From: Desulfotomaculum sp.
Lineage (GTDB): Bacteria > Bacillota > Desulfotomaculia > Desulfotomaculales > Nap2-2B
Length of the DNA: 12,104 bases
Reading direction: 5' to 3'
Assembly (NCBI GenBank): GCA_003457075.1
Contig: DMIY01000073.1
Span: 1-12,104 of the forward strand
A program made the translations under genes and the position numbers. Positions 1 to 5,792 of the stretch are shown in pieces (position 1 is the first letter of the stretch; each line of letters opens with the position of its first letter). The notes under the pieces were generated by a model. It was not told where the DNA came from and did no database searches. It was given only the letters and a program-made list of their open reading frames with translations.

Positions 1-267
1 CAGGCGCGCATATTTGTTGATGACATGGAACAGTCCATCCATGGTGGCGAAATTAATGTTGCTATTTCCTCAAGGGTCCTCACAAAGGAAAATATAGCCG
101 GCACCTTAGGTGAGGTAGTTGCAGGAAAATGTCCCGGCCGCCAGACCAAAGATGAAATAACCGTCTTTGATTCCACCGGTCTGGCCATACAGGACATTGC
201 TTTAGCTGCTCACCTTTACGAACGTGCCGTAAAACAAAAAGCAGGTATGGAAGTAGAATTGTTTTAG
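1..267 (+). CDS. Ornithine cyclodeaminase/mu-crystallin family protein, 3' end (partial)
   Basis: The reading frame is open from the first base of the window, so this is the last 88 residues of a gene that starts upstream. The segments RIFVDDMEQ, GEVVAGKCPGR, DEITVFDSTGLAIQDIALA and LYERA match the C-terminal half of the ornithine cyclodeaminase/mu-crystallin family. These are NAD(P)-dependent Rossmann enzymes acting on amino or imino acids; members include ornithine cyclodeaminase, alanine dehydrogenase and ketimine reductases. The nucleotide-binding core and substrate residues lie mostly outside the window, so the exact reaction cannot be told. The gene is separated by about 200 bp from the promoter of the next unit and has no visible functional link to it. 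Family assignment is firm; substrate is unknown. Confidence 0.85.
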   Translation, partial: QARIFVDDMEQSIHGGEINVAISSRVLTKENIAGTLGEVVAGKCPGRQTKDEITVFDSTGLAIQDIALAAHLYERAVKQKAGMEVELF

Positions 268-468
268 ATTGGTGGAAAATAACCGGGTGGTGGGAATGTG
301 CATGGTCGACGGCGCCGAAGGGACCGTTTATGGCTCACCAATTGTTGCGTAGTCTTGTTAAGCGGGCAATGGATAGCTTTGGCTTTCGGTGGACCAACGC
401 CAGATGCCGGCTGCGGTCCCGCTGAGCAAAAGGTTAAAAACTTTTTACTCTAATATTTTAGAAAAATA
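268..468 (+). other. Non-coding spacer with possible decayed coding fragments
   Basis: There is no intact gene here. A short frame from a TTG at 269 reads VENNRVVGMCMVDGAEG and closes at a TAG at 350-352. Another stretch at about 391-456 reads GGPTPDAGCGPAEQK before a TAA. Their composition looks protein-like, but I recognise no family and there is no ribosome site for a separate gene. An AT-rich perfect 8-bp hairpin (452-459 with 463-470, loop AGA) abuts the promoter -35 box. A weak stem, AAAAG with CTTTT near 429-446, could end the upstream transcript. Confidence 0.3.
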
Positions 469-497
469 TTGAAACAATAAGCCAGATAGGATATAAT
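469..497 (+). promoter_or_regulatory. Sigma-A promoter for the SDR-HMGCS/DUF35-thiolase unit
   Basis: TTGAAA (469-474) and a perfect TATAAT (492-497) are separated by exactly 17 bp. This is the best match to a housekeeping promoter I found in any spacer. Transcription would start near 504, giving a leader of about 100 nt before the SDR start at 608. The 8-bp AT-rich inverted repeat at 452-470 overlaps the first two bases of the -35 box, so it could be an operator, but no regulator gene is visible in the window. Confidence 0.75.
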
Positions 498-592
498 AAA
501 ACACGGTAAAAAAATGGTTAAAAGACAGGAGGTTAGATAAAGTAAGGCAGGAAAAGAAAATAAGCGAAGTGGTTTTACTTAATCTTAACAAG

Positions 593-600
593 AAAGGAGG
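593..600 (+). promoter_or_regulatory. Ribosome binding site deciding the first SDR start
   Basis: AAAGGAGG ends 7 nt before the ATG at 608. The in-frame GTG at 569 has no comparable site, so the ATG is preferred. Confidence 0.85.
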
Positions 601-607
601 TTTTTTA

Positions 608-1534
608 ATGGGTGACAAACTCAAAGGCAAAGTAGCTGTGATCACCGGCTCAGGGCAAGGAATTGGTAAGGCAATAGCTATCGCTCTGGCCCAAGAAGGA
701 GCAAAAGTGGTGACCAGCCACAGGAAGCCGGGAACAGAAGGTGGTGACGCGCAGACAGCAGCCGAAGAAATAAAAAATGCCGGCGGTGAAGCTGTTCCTT
801 TCTTTGGTGACGCCGGTAAGTTTGACGAAGCGGAAAAGTTAATCAAAACAGCCGTAGATAGCTTTGGCAGCGTTGACATACTGGTAAATAACGCCGGTGC
901 CGATGCCCCCCGGATGGTTTGGAACATGAGTGAAGAAGAATGGGACAAGTCCCTTAATTCTTACCTTAAGAGTACTTTTAATTGCACCCGTCACGCTACA
1001 CGTATAATGAGGGAAAAGAAGTGGGGCAGGATTATTAATATGACATCAGATGCCTTTTTAGGGACGGTAGGTCATGCTAATTACGGAGCGGCCAAGGGAG
1101 GCATTGTAAGTTTCAGTAGGTCAGTAGCACGGGAAATGGGAAGGTGTTTTGTTACCTGCAATGCGATTTCCCCTGAGGCAGCAACGAGGTTTACCCTTGC
1201 TCCTGAAGTGGTGGAAGGGTTTAAAAAAAGGTATGAGACCGGGCTTATAACCAGGGAGAGGTACGAAGAAGTGATAAATATTCCCCCGCCGGAATGCCTC
1301 GGTCCTTTTATCATTTATCTCTGCACTGATGAAGCACAAAACGTAAACGGACAGGTATTTCGTATATCCGGTGGCGAGGTGGCCATTTATTCAGAATCTG
1401 TCCGGGCCAAGACTATCTATAAAGACCACCAGAAGGATGGCCTGTGGACAGTAGAAGAACTGGTAAAAATTGTTCCTAAAACATTGCTCGCGGGTTATAC
1501 CAACCCTGCGCCGCCTGAAACGAAAGAAAAGTAA
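608..1534 (+). CDS. SDR family 3-hydroxyacyl-CoA dehydrogenase-like oxidoreductase (SDR1)
   Basis: A short-chain dehydrogenase/reductase of 308 residues, about 55 longer than a classical FabG-type SDR. Seen: the dinucleotide motif TGSGQGIG (residues 13-20), NNAG (94-97) and YGAAK with Tyr159/Lys163. Basic residues after the second beta strand (SHRK, 37-40) favour NADP(H). Two of the usual catalytic tetrad positions differ: the position 13 residues before the Tyr is Thr146 (Ser147 follows) instead of Ser, and the Asn before the conserved Leu is Tyr119. The C-terminus carries an extra segment of about 45 residues (YSESVRAKTIYKD onwards, ending in PKTLLAGYTNPAPPE), resembling SDRs found in acyl-CoA degradation loci. 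It is first in a unit with the HMGCS/DUF35 protein and thiolase, so oxidation of a 3-hydroxyacyl-CoA ahead of thiolysis is the likely role (inference). The substrate is unknown. Confidence 0.85.
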   Translation: MGDKLKGKVAVITGSGQGIGKAIAIALAQEGAKVVTSHRKPGTEGGDAQTAAEEIKNAGGEAVPFFGDAGKFDEAEKLIKTAVDSFGSVDILVNNAGADAPRMVWNMSEEEWDKSLNSYLKSTFNCTRHATRIMREKKWGRIINMTSDAFLGTVGHANYGAAKGGIVSFSRSVAREMGRCFVTCNAISPEAATRFTLAPEVVEGFKKRYETGLITRERYEEVINIPPPECLGPFIIYLCTDEAQNVNGQVFRISGGEVAIYSESVRAKTIYKDHQKDGLWTVEELVKIVPKTLLAGYTNPAPPETKEK

Positions 1535-1555
1535 ATTCCATAATTAAATATAAAC

Positions 1556-1563
1556 GGGGTGAT
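1556..1563 (+). promoter_or_regulatory. Ribosome binding site deciding the HMGCS/DUF35 start
   Basis: GGGGTGAT, complementary to the 16S 3' end, lies 7 nt before the ATG at 1571. A longer frame would begin at the GTG inside this site (1559), which has no upstream ribosome site. Confidence 0.8.
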
Positions 1564-1570
1564 TAATACA

Positions 1571-2983
1571 ATGCCAGCGATAAAATCAACAGGTGCCTAC
1601 ATACCTTTTTACAGGCTAAAACGTGAAGAGATAGCCAGAGCCTGGGGTGTTCCCGGAAGAGGGGAGAAGGCAATAGCCAACCACGACGAAGACAGTCTTA
1701 CCCTGGCAGTAGAAGCAGGAAGAGATTGCCTTAAAGGAATAGATCGCCAGAGCATCGACGGACTTTACTTTGCCAGTACAACCTCGCCTTACGGAGAAAA
1801 ACAGTGTGCTGTTACTGTTGCTTCTGCTTTGGACCTAAAGAAAGACATATTTACTGCCGATTTTACAGACAGCTTAAGAGCAGGAACCAATGCTCTAAGA
1901 GCAGCAATGGATGCGGTAAAGGCCGGTTCAGCCAAAAACGTCCTGGTGGTTGCCGCTGAATCTCGCATTGGTAATCCAGGTTCTGACTTCGAACAAAACT
2001 TTGGTGATGGCGCGGCAGCCTTACTAATTAGCGACACAGGAGAAGTGATTATTGATTCAAACTATGCTTACAACAACGAAATAATCGACCAGTGGCGAAC
2101 CAGCAAACAGGAGTATACCAGAGCATGGGAAGACCGGTTTGTAGTTGTTAAAGGTTATGTAGATACCATTAAAGAGGCGACCACTGCCTTTTTAAAACAG
2201 TTGAACCTTACAGTTCCGGATTTTAATAAAGTAATCCTTTCTGCCGCAGATGTCCGCAGACACCAGGAAGGGTGCAGAACATTAAAGCTGGATCCCAAGG
2301 AGCAGGTACAAAACCCCATGCTTGACACAGTGGGGAATACCGGTACTGCCCTTGCGTTGATGATGCTGGTGGCAGCCATAGAAGAAGCAGGGGCAAATGA
2401 CCGGTTGCTTCTGATAAACCATGGCGATGGCTGCGATTTATTTACCTTCCAGGTAAAAGAAAAACCTTCCTTTAATGAAGAACGTAGAGGAATAAACGGT
2501 TATCTGAATTCGAAAATACACCTGGAAAGCTATGAGAAATACCTTCGCCTCCGTAAAATTATAGATGTAGAAGGAGGCAGGCGTCGTCCTCCCATTGTTT
2601 CTTCAGCAGTAGCTATCAACAGGGATCGCAATATGATCTACCGGCTGCATGCTTACGAATGCACAAGTTGTGGACGTTCTTTTTTTCCGCCGCAGAGAGT
2701 ATGTCTTTACTGTAAGGCCAAAGATCAATACAAAGAAATCCCCCTTTCTGAGGAAAAAGGAACCTTGTATACTTTTTGTAAAGACATGCTGGCTCAGTCT
2801 CTTGATCAACCAGTAATCATCAGCGTGGTTAACCTTAAGCGGGGTTTAAGGTTTTATGGGCAAATGACAGACCGTGATCCAGACAAAGTAGAACTGGATA
2901 TGTCTTTAGAATTCACCTTCAGGAAAATGAGTGAAGCAGAAGGATATAATAATTATTTCTGGAAATGCCGCCCGATACGATAA
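1571..2983 (+). CDS. HMG-CoA synthase-like protein fused to DUF35 zinc-ribbon/OB-fold domain
   Basis: A 470-residue two-domain protein. Residues 1-295 form a thiolase-fold domain of the HMG-CoA synthase/KAS III type; NFGDGAAALL (143-152) and VGNTGTAL (254-261) match that family. Residues 355-470 are a DUF35 domain: a rubredoxin-like zinc ribbon with Cys364, Cys367, Cys378 and Cys381 (CX2C-X10-CX2C), then an OB-fold-like tail. The catalytic Glu, Cys and His of HMG-CoA synthase appear replaced by Thr70, Leu102 and Ser224. Their spacing (32 and 122 residues) is the same as between Glu79, Cys111 and His233 of Staphylococcus/Enterococcus MvaS, which supports the alignment. In archaea, DUF35 bridges HMG-CoA synthase and an acetoacetyl-CoA thiolase; in bbs operons a DUF35 protein (BbsA) partners the thiolase BbsB. 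With the thiolase gene starting 20 bp downstream, I infer a CoA-shuttling scaffold partner of the thiolase, not a mevalonate enzyme. Confidence 0.85.
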   Translation: MPAIKSTGAYIPFYRLKREEIARAWGVPGRGEKAIANHDEDSLTLAVEAGRDCLKGIDRQSIDGLYFASTTSPYGEKQCAVTVASALDLKKDIFTADFTDSLRAGTNALRAAMDAVKAGSAKNVLVVAAESRIGNPGSDFEQNFGDGAAALLISDTGEVIIDSNYAYNNEIIDQWRTSKQEYTRAWEDRFVVVKGYVDTIKEATTAFLKQLNLTVPDFNKVILSAADVRRHQEGCRTLKLDPKEQVQNPMLDTVGNTGTALALMMLVAAIEEAGANDRLLLINHGDGCDLFTFQVKEKPSFNEERRGINGYLNSKIHLESYEKYLRLRKIIDVEGGRRRPPIVSSAVAINRDRNMIYRLHAYECTSCGRSFFPPQRVCLYCKAKDQYKEIPLSEEKGTLYTFCKDMLAQSLDQPVIISVVNLKRGLRFYGQMTDRDPDKVELDMSLEFTFRKMSEAEGYNNYFWKCRPIR

Positions 2984-3003
2984 TGTTGGAAGGAGGATAA
3001 GAA

Positions 3004-4182
3004 ATGAAAGTTGATGCTATAAGAGATAAGGTAGCAATAGTCGGCATGGGCCATACAAAATTTGGCGAAAACTGGGATAGAAGTGCAGACGATATGATCA
3101 TTGATGCGGTTTACGAGGCATGTGCTGACGCAGGCATAGAACCTAAAGATGTGGAGGCTGCCTGGTTAGGCAGTGTGGTTTCCGGATATGCCGGGTTTAC
3201 TTTAGCCATCCCGCTCAAGCTGGAAAACAAGCCTATAACCAGAGTAGAAAATTTTTGCGCTACCGGCATGGATGCTTTGAGAAACGCTTGCTTTGCCGTA
3301 GCCTGTGGGATGTATGATCTGGTACTGGTGGCAGGGGTAGAAAAGTTAAAAGACAGTGGTTTGAGTGGAGTACCAGAGCTCTTCTTCCATCCTGTATATG
3401 GTCAGGGTTTTAGTGCTCCGGGCAGGTGGGCGCTGGTAGCCAATAGATACTTCCAGCACTACGGTATAAAACCAGAGGATGGCAAAATGGCCCTGTCCAA
3501 AATAGCCGTAAAAAATCACCACAACGGCACCTTTTCACCAAAAGCACACTTTCAAAGAGAAGTTACCCTTGAACAGGTTCTTAAATCACCTATTATAGCC
3601 TGGCCACTGGGGCTTTTTGACTGTTGTCCAACCACCGACGGTGGTGCGGCGGCTATAATCTGCCGGGCTGACATGGCAAAGTCTTTTAAGGACGACTACG
3701 TGCTGGTCAAAGGGTTCGGTCTGGCTATGGGGCCGTGTTTGGGGAAAGAAGACATAGATTACGACTATTATCACCTGCCGGAAACAATAGCTGCCGGCAA
3801 GCAGGCTTACGAAGCTGCAGGGATAAAGAACCCGCGCAAGGAAATAAGCATGGCCCAGGTACATGACTGTTTTACCATTGCCGAGTTAACAGAATACGAA
3901 GCGCTTGGTTTTTGCGAGCCGGGCAGGGCAGTAGAAGAGGTGGAAGCCGGGACGTTTACTTTAGAAGGAGAACTACCGGTAAATACCGATGGTGGATTAA
4001 AGGCATTCGGTCACCCAATATCTGCTACCGGCTTGCGGATGTGCAGTGAGCTTTACATGCAGTTGAGAGGTAAAGCTGGTCCCAGACAGGTAAAAAATCC
4101 CACCATGGGCCTGGCTATGGCACAGGGAGGCCATCCTGGCATGCTTTTGCCAATAGTTACTATTTTAGGCTGCAGAGATTAA
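3004..4182 (+). CDS. SCP2-type thiolase (acetyl-CoA acetyltransferase-like)
   Basis: A 392-residue thiolase, the usual family length. Seen: the acyl-accepting nucleophile Cys85 in NFCATGMDAL, the HDCF motif (287-290), and GHP with His337 followed by ISATG. The second Cys of classical thiolases (CxG near the C-terminus) is absent: the segment reads AMAQGGHPG, as expected for the SCP2/archaeal subgroup to which BbsB also belongs. All residues needed for thiolysis therefore look intact. AAGGAGG ends 7 nt before the ATG. It follows the HMGCS/DUF35 gene by 20 bp, so co-translation and complex formation are likely. Probable reaction: cleavage of a 3-oxoacyl-CoA with CoA (inference). Chain type is unknown; it could be a branched or aryl-substituted substrate. 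An intrinsic terminator about 110 bp downstream ends the unit. Confidence 0.9.
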   Translation: MKVDAIRDKVAIVGMGHTKFGENWDRSADDMIIDAVYEACADAGIEPKDVEAAWLGSVVSGYAGFTLAIPLKLENKPITRVENFCATGMDALRNACFAVACGMYDLVLVAGVEKLKDSGLSGVPELFFHPVYGQGFSAPGRWALVANRYFQHYGIKPEDGKMALSKIAVKNHHNGTFSPKAHFQREVTLEQVLKSPIIAWPLGLFDCCPTTDGGAAAIICRADMAKSFKDDYVLVKGFGLAMGPCLGKEDIDYDYYHLPETIAAGKQAYEAAGIKNPRKEISMAQVHDCFTIAELTEYEALGFCEPGRAVEEVEAGTFTLEGELPVNTDGGLKAFGHPISATGLRMCSELYMQLRGKAGPRQVKNPTMGLAMAQGGHPGMLLPIVTILGCRD

Positions 4183-4228
4183 GAAACCGGTTACTGCGCG
4201 ACTAAAAGTAACGAGTCTTGCCCTTAGT

Positions 4229-4291
4229 CGCTCCTTAAGAGACAAAAGGGTATTATCAAAGTTTAACCTGAATCCATTCTCTTAAGGAGCG
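4229..4291 (+). repeat. Perfect 14-bp inverted repeat
   Basis: CGCTCCTTAAGAGA (4229-4242) is the exact reverse complement of 4278-4291, with a 35-nt loop. The left arm overlaps a second possible hairpin (GCGACTAA 4198-4205 with TTAGTCGC 4224-4231). The right arm shares one base with the terminator stem. The left arm also falls on the RSLRD codons of the decayed gene, so the right arm may be an inverted copy of it. Confidence 0.75.
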
Positions 4292-4309
4292 CCCCTAAGC
4301 GGGGCTTTT
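4291..4309 (+). terminator. Rho-independent terminator after the thiolase gene
   Basis: A GC-rich stem GCCCC (4291-4295) and GGGGC (4301-4305) with loop TAAGC is followed by TTTT. It lies 108 bp after the thiolase stop and 90 bp before the CaiB start, so it probably closes the three-gene unit. Confidence 0.75.
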
Positions 4310-4398
4310 ACACCTTTCGTTGAATCAAAAGAAATTACACATCCCAACTTTCAAAAACTGAGTTCCTGTGCCCAAAAAATTTAAGTCAAGGGGGATTT

Positions 4399-5583
4399 TT
4401 GAAGATAATGCTTCCATTAGAAGGAATACACATTCTGGATCTAACCAGGTTATTACCTGGACCTTTTTGTACAATGCTGCTGGGTGATTTAGGAGCGGAA
4501 GTGATCAAAATTGAACAGCCCGGAACGGGCGATTACATCCGGCAGATGTTTCCTGGTATGTATTACGCAACTAACCGGAATAAAAAAAGTGTTGTCGTGG
4601 ATATGAAGGTTGACGAGGGAAAGCAAGTAATTTATAAGCTGGCAAAACATAGCGACGTGGTCTTAGAATCTTTCCGCCCTGGTGTTGTTGAAAAGCTCAA
4701 AGTTGGCTACGAAGATTTAAAACGAATTAAACCAGATATTATTTATGGTTCTGTTACAGGATACGGACAGACCGGTCCATACCGGCTTCGTTCAGGTCAT
4801 GATTTAAACTACCTGTCTTCAGCTGGCGCTATGAGTGTTCCGGCAAAAGTTGGCCAGTCCCCTACCCGTTCAGGTCTGCCGGTATCTGATCTTTGCGCCT
4901 CTATGTTTGCAACCGTTGCTGTGCTGACCGCCCTGATTTACAGGGATAAAACCGGAAAAGGCCAGTACCTGGATGTATCAATGAGCGACTCCATTTTATC
5001 CTGGATGGCCTCCCGGCTTGGTGAATACATGCTGACGGGCGAAGAACCTGCTCAAGAAGGGTGGGAACATGTCGCCGCGGCCAACGATGTATTTGAAACA
5101 TCAGATGGAAAAAAACTAAGCATTGCAGCCATCGAAGCTCATTTTTGGGAAGGTTTTTGCAAGGCTATTGATCGCCAGGATTTGTTAAGCGACTTCCGCT
5201 TTAATACCCGTGAAAACAACCAGAAACCCGAAAACAAACTCCTTCTTTCTCAACTGATGCAAAAAGAATTGCTCAAAAAAACCCGTGTTGAATGGATAGC
5301 TCTTTTTGAAGAGTATGATGTACCGGTTGCATCCGTCGCCTCGCCAGCAGAAGTTATGGCCAACCCTCAGTTTATAAGTCGCGGTATGATTGCAGAAACG
5401 TTCATCCCGTCATTAGCGCGAGCCATTAAACAGATCTCTTTTCCAGTAATCATGTCTGAAATGCCGAGGGATGTCAGAACACCTCCACCAGCATTGGGGG
5501 AACATACCGAAGAGGTGTTAAGAAACCTGGGGTTTGATTTGGAAAGCATTAATAGCCTGCGAACCAAAGGTGTAATTTCATAA
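4399..5583 (+). CDS. CaiB/BaiF family CoA-transferase or alpha-methylacyl-CoA racemase-like protein
   Basis: A 394-residue class III CoA-transferase family protein of normal length. The N-terminal PLEGIHILDLTRLLPGPF, then LLGDLGAEVIKIE, NRNKKS and the C-terminal ALGEHTEEVL, are family signatures. It contains GHDLNYL with His134/Asp135, then Asp164 and Glu246. These correspond by motif to His126, Asp156 and Glu241 of mycobacterial alpha-methylacyl-CoA racemase, and the His-to-Asp distance (30) is identical. It may therefore epimerise a 2-methylacyl-CoA rather than transfer CoA; a succinyl-CoA or acetyl-CoA dependent transferase activating the pathway acid remains possible. Start choice is uncertain: the TTG at 4399 lies 4 nt after AAGGGGG (4388-4394), while the ATG at 4408 lies 13 nt after it. 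The gene is preceded by a terminator and a decayed CoA-transferase tail; I see no clear promoter. Confidence 0.85.
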   Translation: MKIMLPLEGIHILDLTRLLPGPFCTMLLGDLGAEVIKIEQPGTGDYIRQMFPGMYYATNRNKKSVVVDMKVDEGKQVIYKLAKHSDVVLESFRPGVVEKLKVGYEDLKRIKPDIIYGSVTGYGQTGPYRLRSGHDLNYLSSAGAMSVPAKVGQSPTRSGLPVSDLCASMFATVAVLTALIYRDKTGKGQYLDVSMSDSILSWMASRLGEYMLTGEEPAQEGWEHVAAANDVFETSDGKKLSIAAIEAHFWEGFCKAIDRQDLLSDFRFNTRENNQKPENKLLLSQLMQKELLKKTRVEWIALFEEYDVPVASVASPAEVMANPQFISRGMIAETFIPSLARAIKQISFPVIMSEMPRDVRTPPPALGEHTEEVLRNLGFDLESINSLRTKGVIS

Positions 5584-5592
5584 CATTAAAGC

Positions 5593-5630
5593 GAAAACTA
5601 AATTTAACCGCAGAACACAGGGCACATAAG
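5593..5630 (+). repeat. Dispersed repeat copy 1 (TTTAACCRCAG...ACAC type)
   Basis: The core ATTTAACCGCAGAACACAG, continuing to CACATAAG, resembles the sequence at 11977-12016 (ATTTAACCACAGAGAACAC to CACTTAAG). Both follow a gene end. The AACCACAGAG-like wording is familiar to me from dispersed intergenic repeats in many environmental bacteria. Its function is unknown. Confidence 0.5.
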
Positions 5631-5676
5631 TACCGGTATAATAAGCAGTTAGCTTTCAGCCCTTAAGCAAGATAAA

Positions 5677-5703
5677 AAGTTAAGTTGGCTATCAACTTAA
5701 CTT
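5677..5703. repeat. Perfect 11-bp palindromic hairpin
   Basis: AAGTTAAGTTG (5677-5687), loop GCTAT, then CAACTTAACTT (5693-5703). It has no T tract on the + strand. On the - strand it is followed by a run of five T, so it could terminate antisense transcription, or serve as an operator or leader hairpin for the SDR gene at 5793. A TATAAT at 5637-5642 lies just upstream but has no recognisable -35 box. I see nothing else in the 5584-5792 spacer apart from the repeat copy at 5593-5630. Confidence 0.55.
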
Positions 5704-5777
5704 AAACCTGACTGCCCGGCGTCACTTCGCCTCTCCCTCGTGTTTTCGATTGTTTGAGGTGGAGTTATTTGACTATA

Positions 5778-5786
5778 GAGGAGGAG
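5778..5786 (+). promoter_or_regulatory. Ribosome binding site deciding the second SDR start
   Basis: GAGGAGGAG ends 6 nt before the GTG at 5793. Upstream in-frame TTG codons at 5754 and 5769 would add residues not typical of an SDR N-terminus. Confidence 0.75.
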
Positions 5787-5792
5787 CAAACG

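Larger units (their letters stand above)
4187..4384 (+). pseudogene. Decayed 3' tail of an acetyl-CoA hydrolase/CoA-transferase family gene
   Basis: The clear part is 4331-4384, reading EITHPNFQKLSSCAQKI and a TAA. This matches the last residues of the intact CoA-transferase gene in this window (EIAHPDFRKELTAWAQKI, 8030-8086). About 43 of 54 aligned bases agree, with one codon missing, and GTC follows the stop in both. In the same frame 34 codons earlier, 4229-4249 reads RSLRDKR against RSLRERA of the intact gene (from 8000). The stretch before it (PVTARLKVTSLALS) is a weaker match. Between these parts sit about 23 extra codons with one in-frame TAA (4283-4285), containing the terminator. The downstream end is well supported, the upstream extension only suggestive. 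The CaiB ribosome site begins 4 nt after the remnant stop, so a CoA-transferase gene probably once lay directly in front of it. Confidence 0.65.

Noticed and set aside
514..540. Eight-codon ATG frame in the leader of the first SDR, ending near an AGGAGG at 527-532
   Set aside because: It has no ribosome site of its own, and no start codon is correctly placed after the AGGAGG, so I see no support for a leader peptide.
445..948. Long - strand open frame of 167 codons
   Set aside because: It lies over the promoter and the start of the well-supported SDR on the + strand; its low-complexity Ser/Leu-rich translation matches nothing and looks like an antisense shadow.
1571..4182. Mevalonate pathway HMG-CoA synthase plus acetoacetyl-CoA thiolase
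   Set aside because: The synthase-like domain lacks the catalytic Glu, Cys and His by alignment, and no other mevalonate gene is present; the neighbours are catabolic CoA-ester enzymes.
5637..5642. TATAAT as promoter of the second SDR
   Set aside because: No -35-like hexamer at 16-18 bp upstream and no extended -10 TG; left as a remark only.
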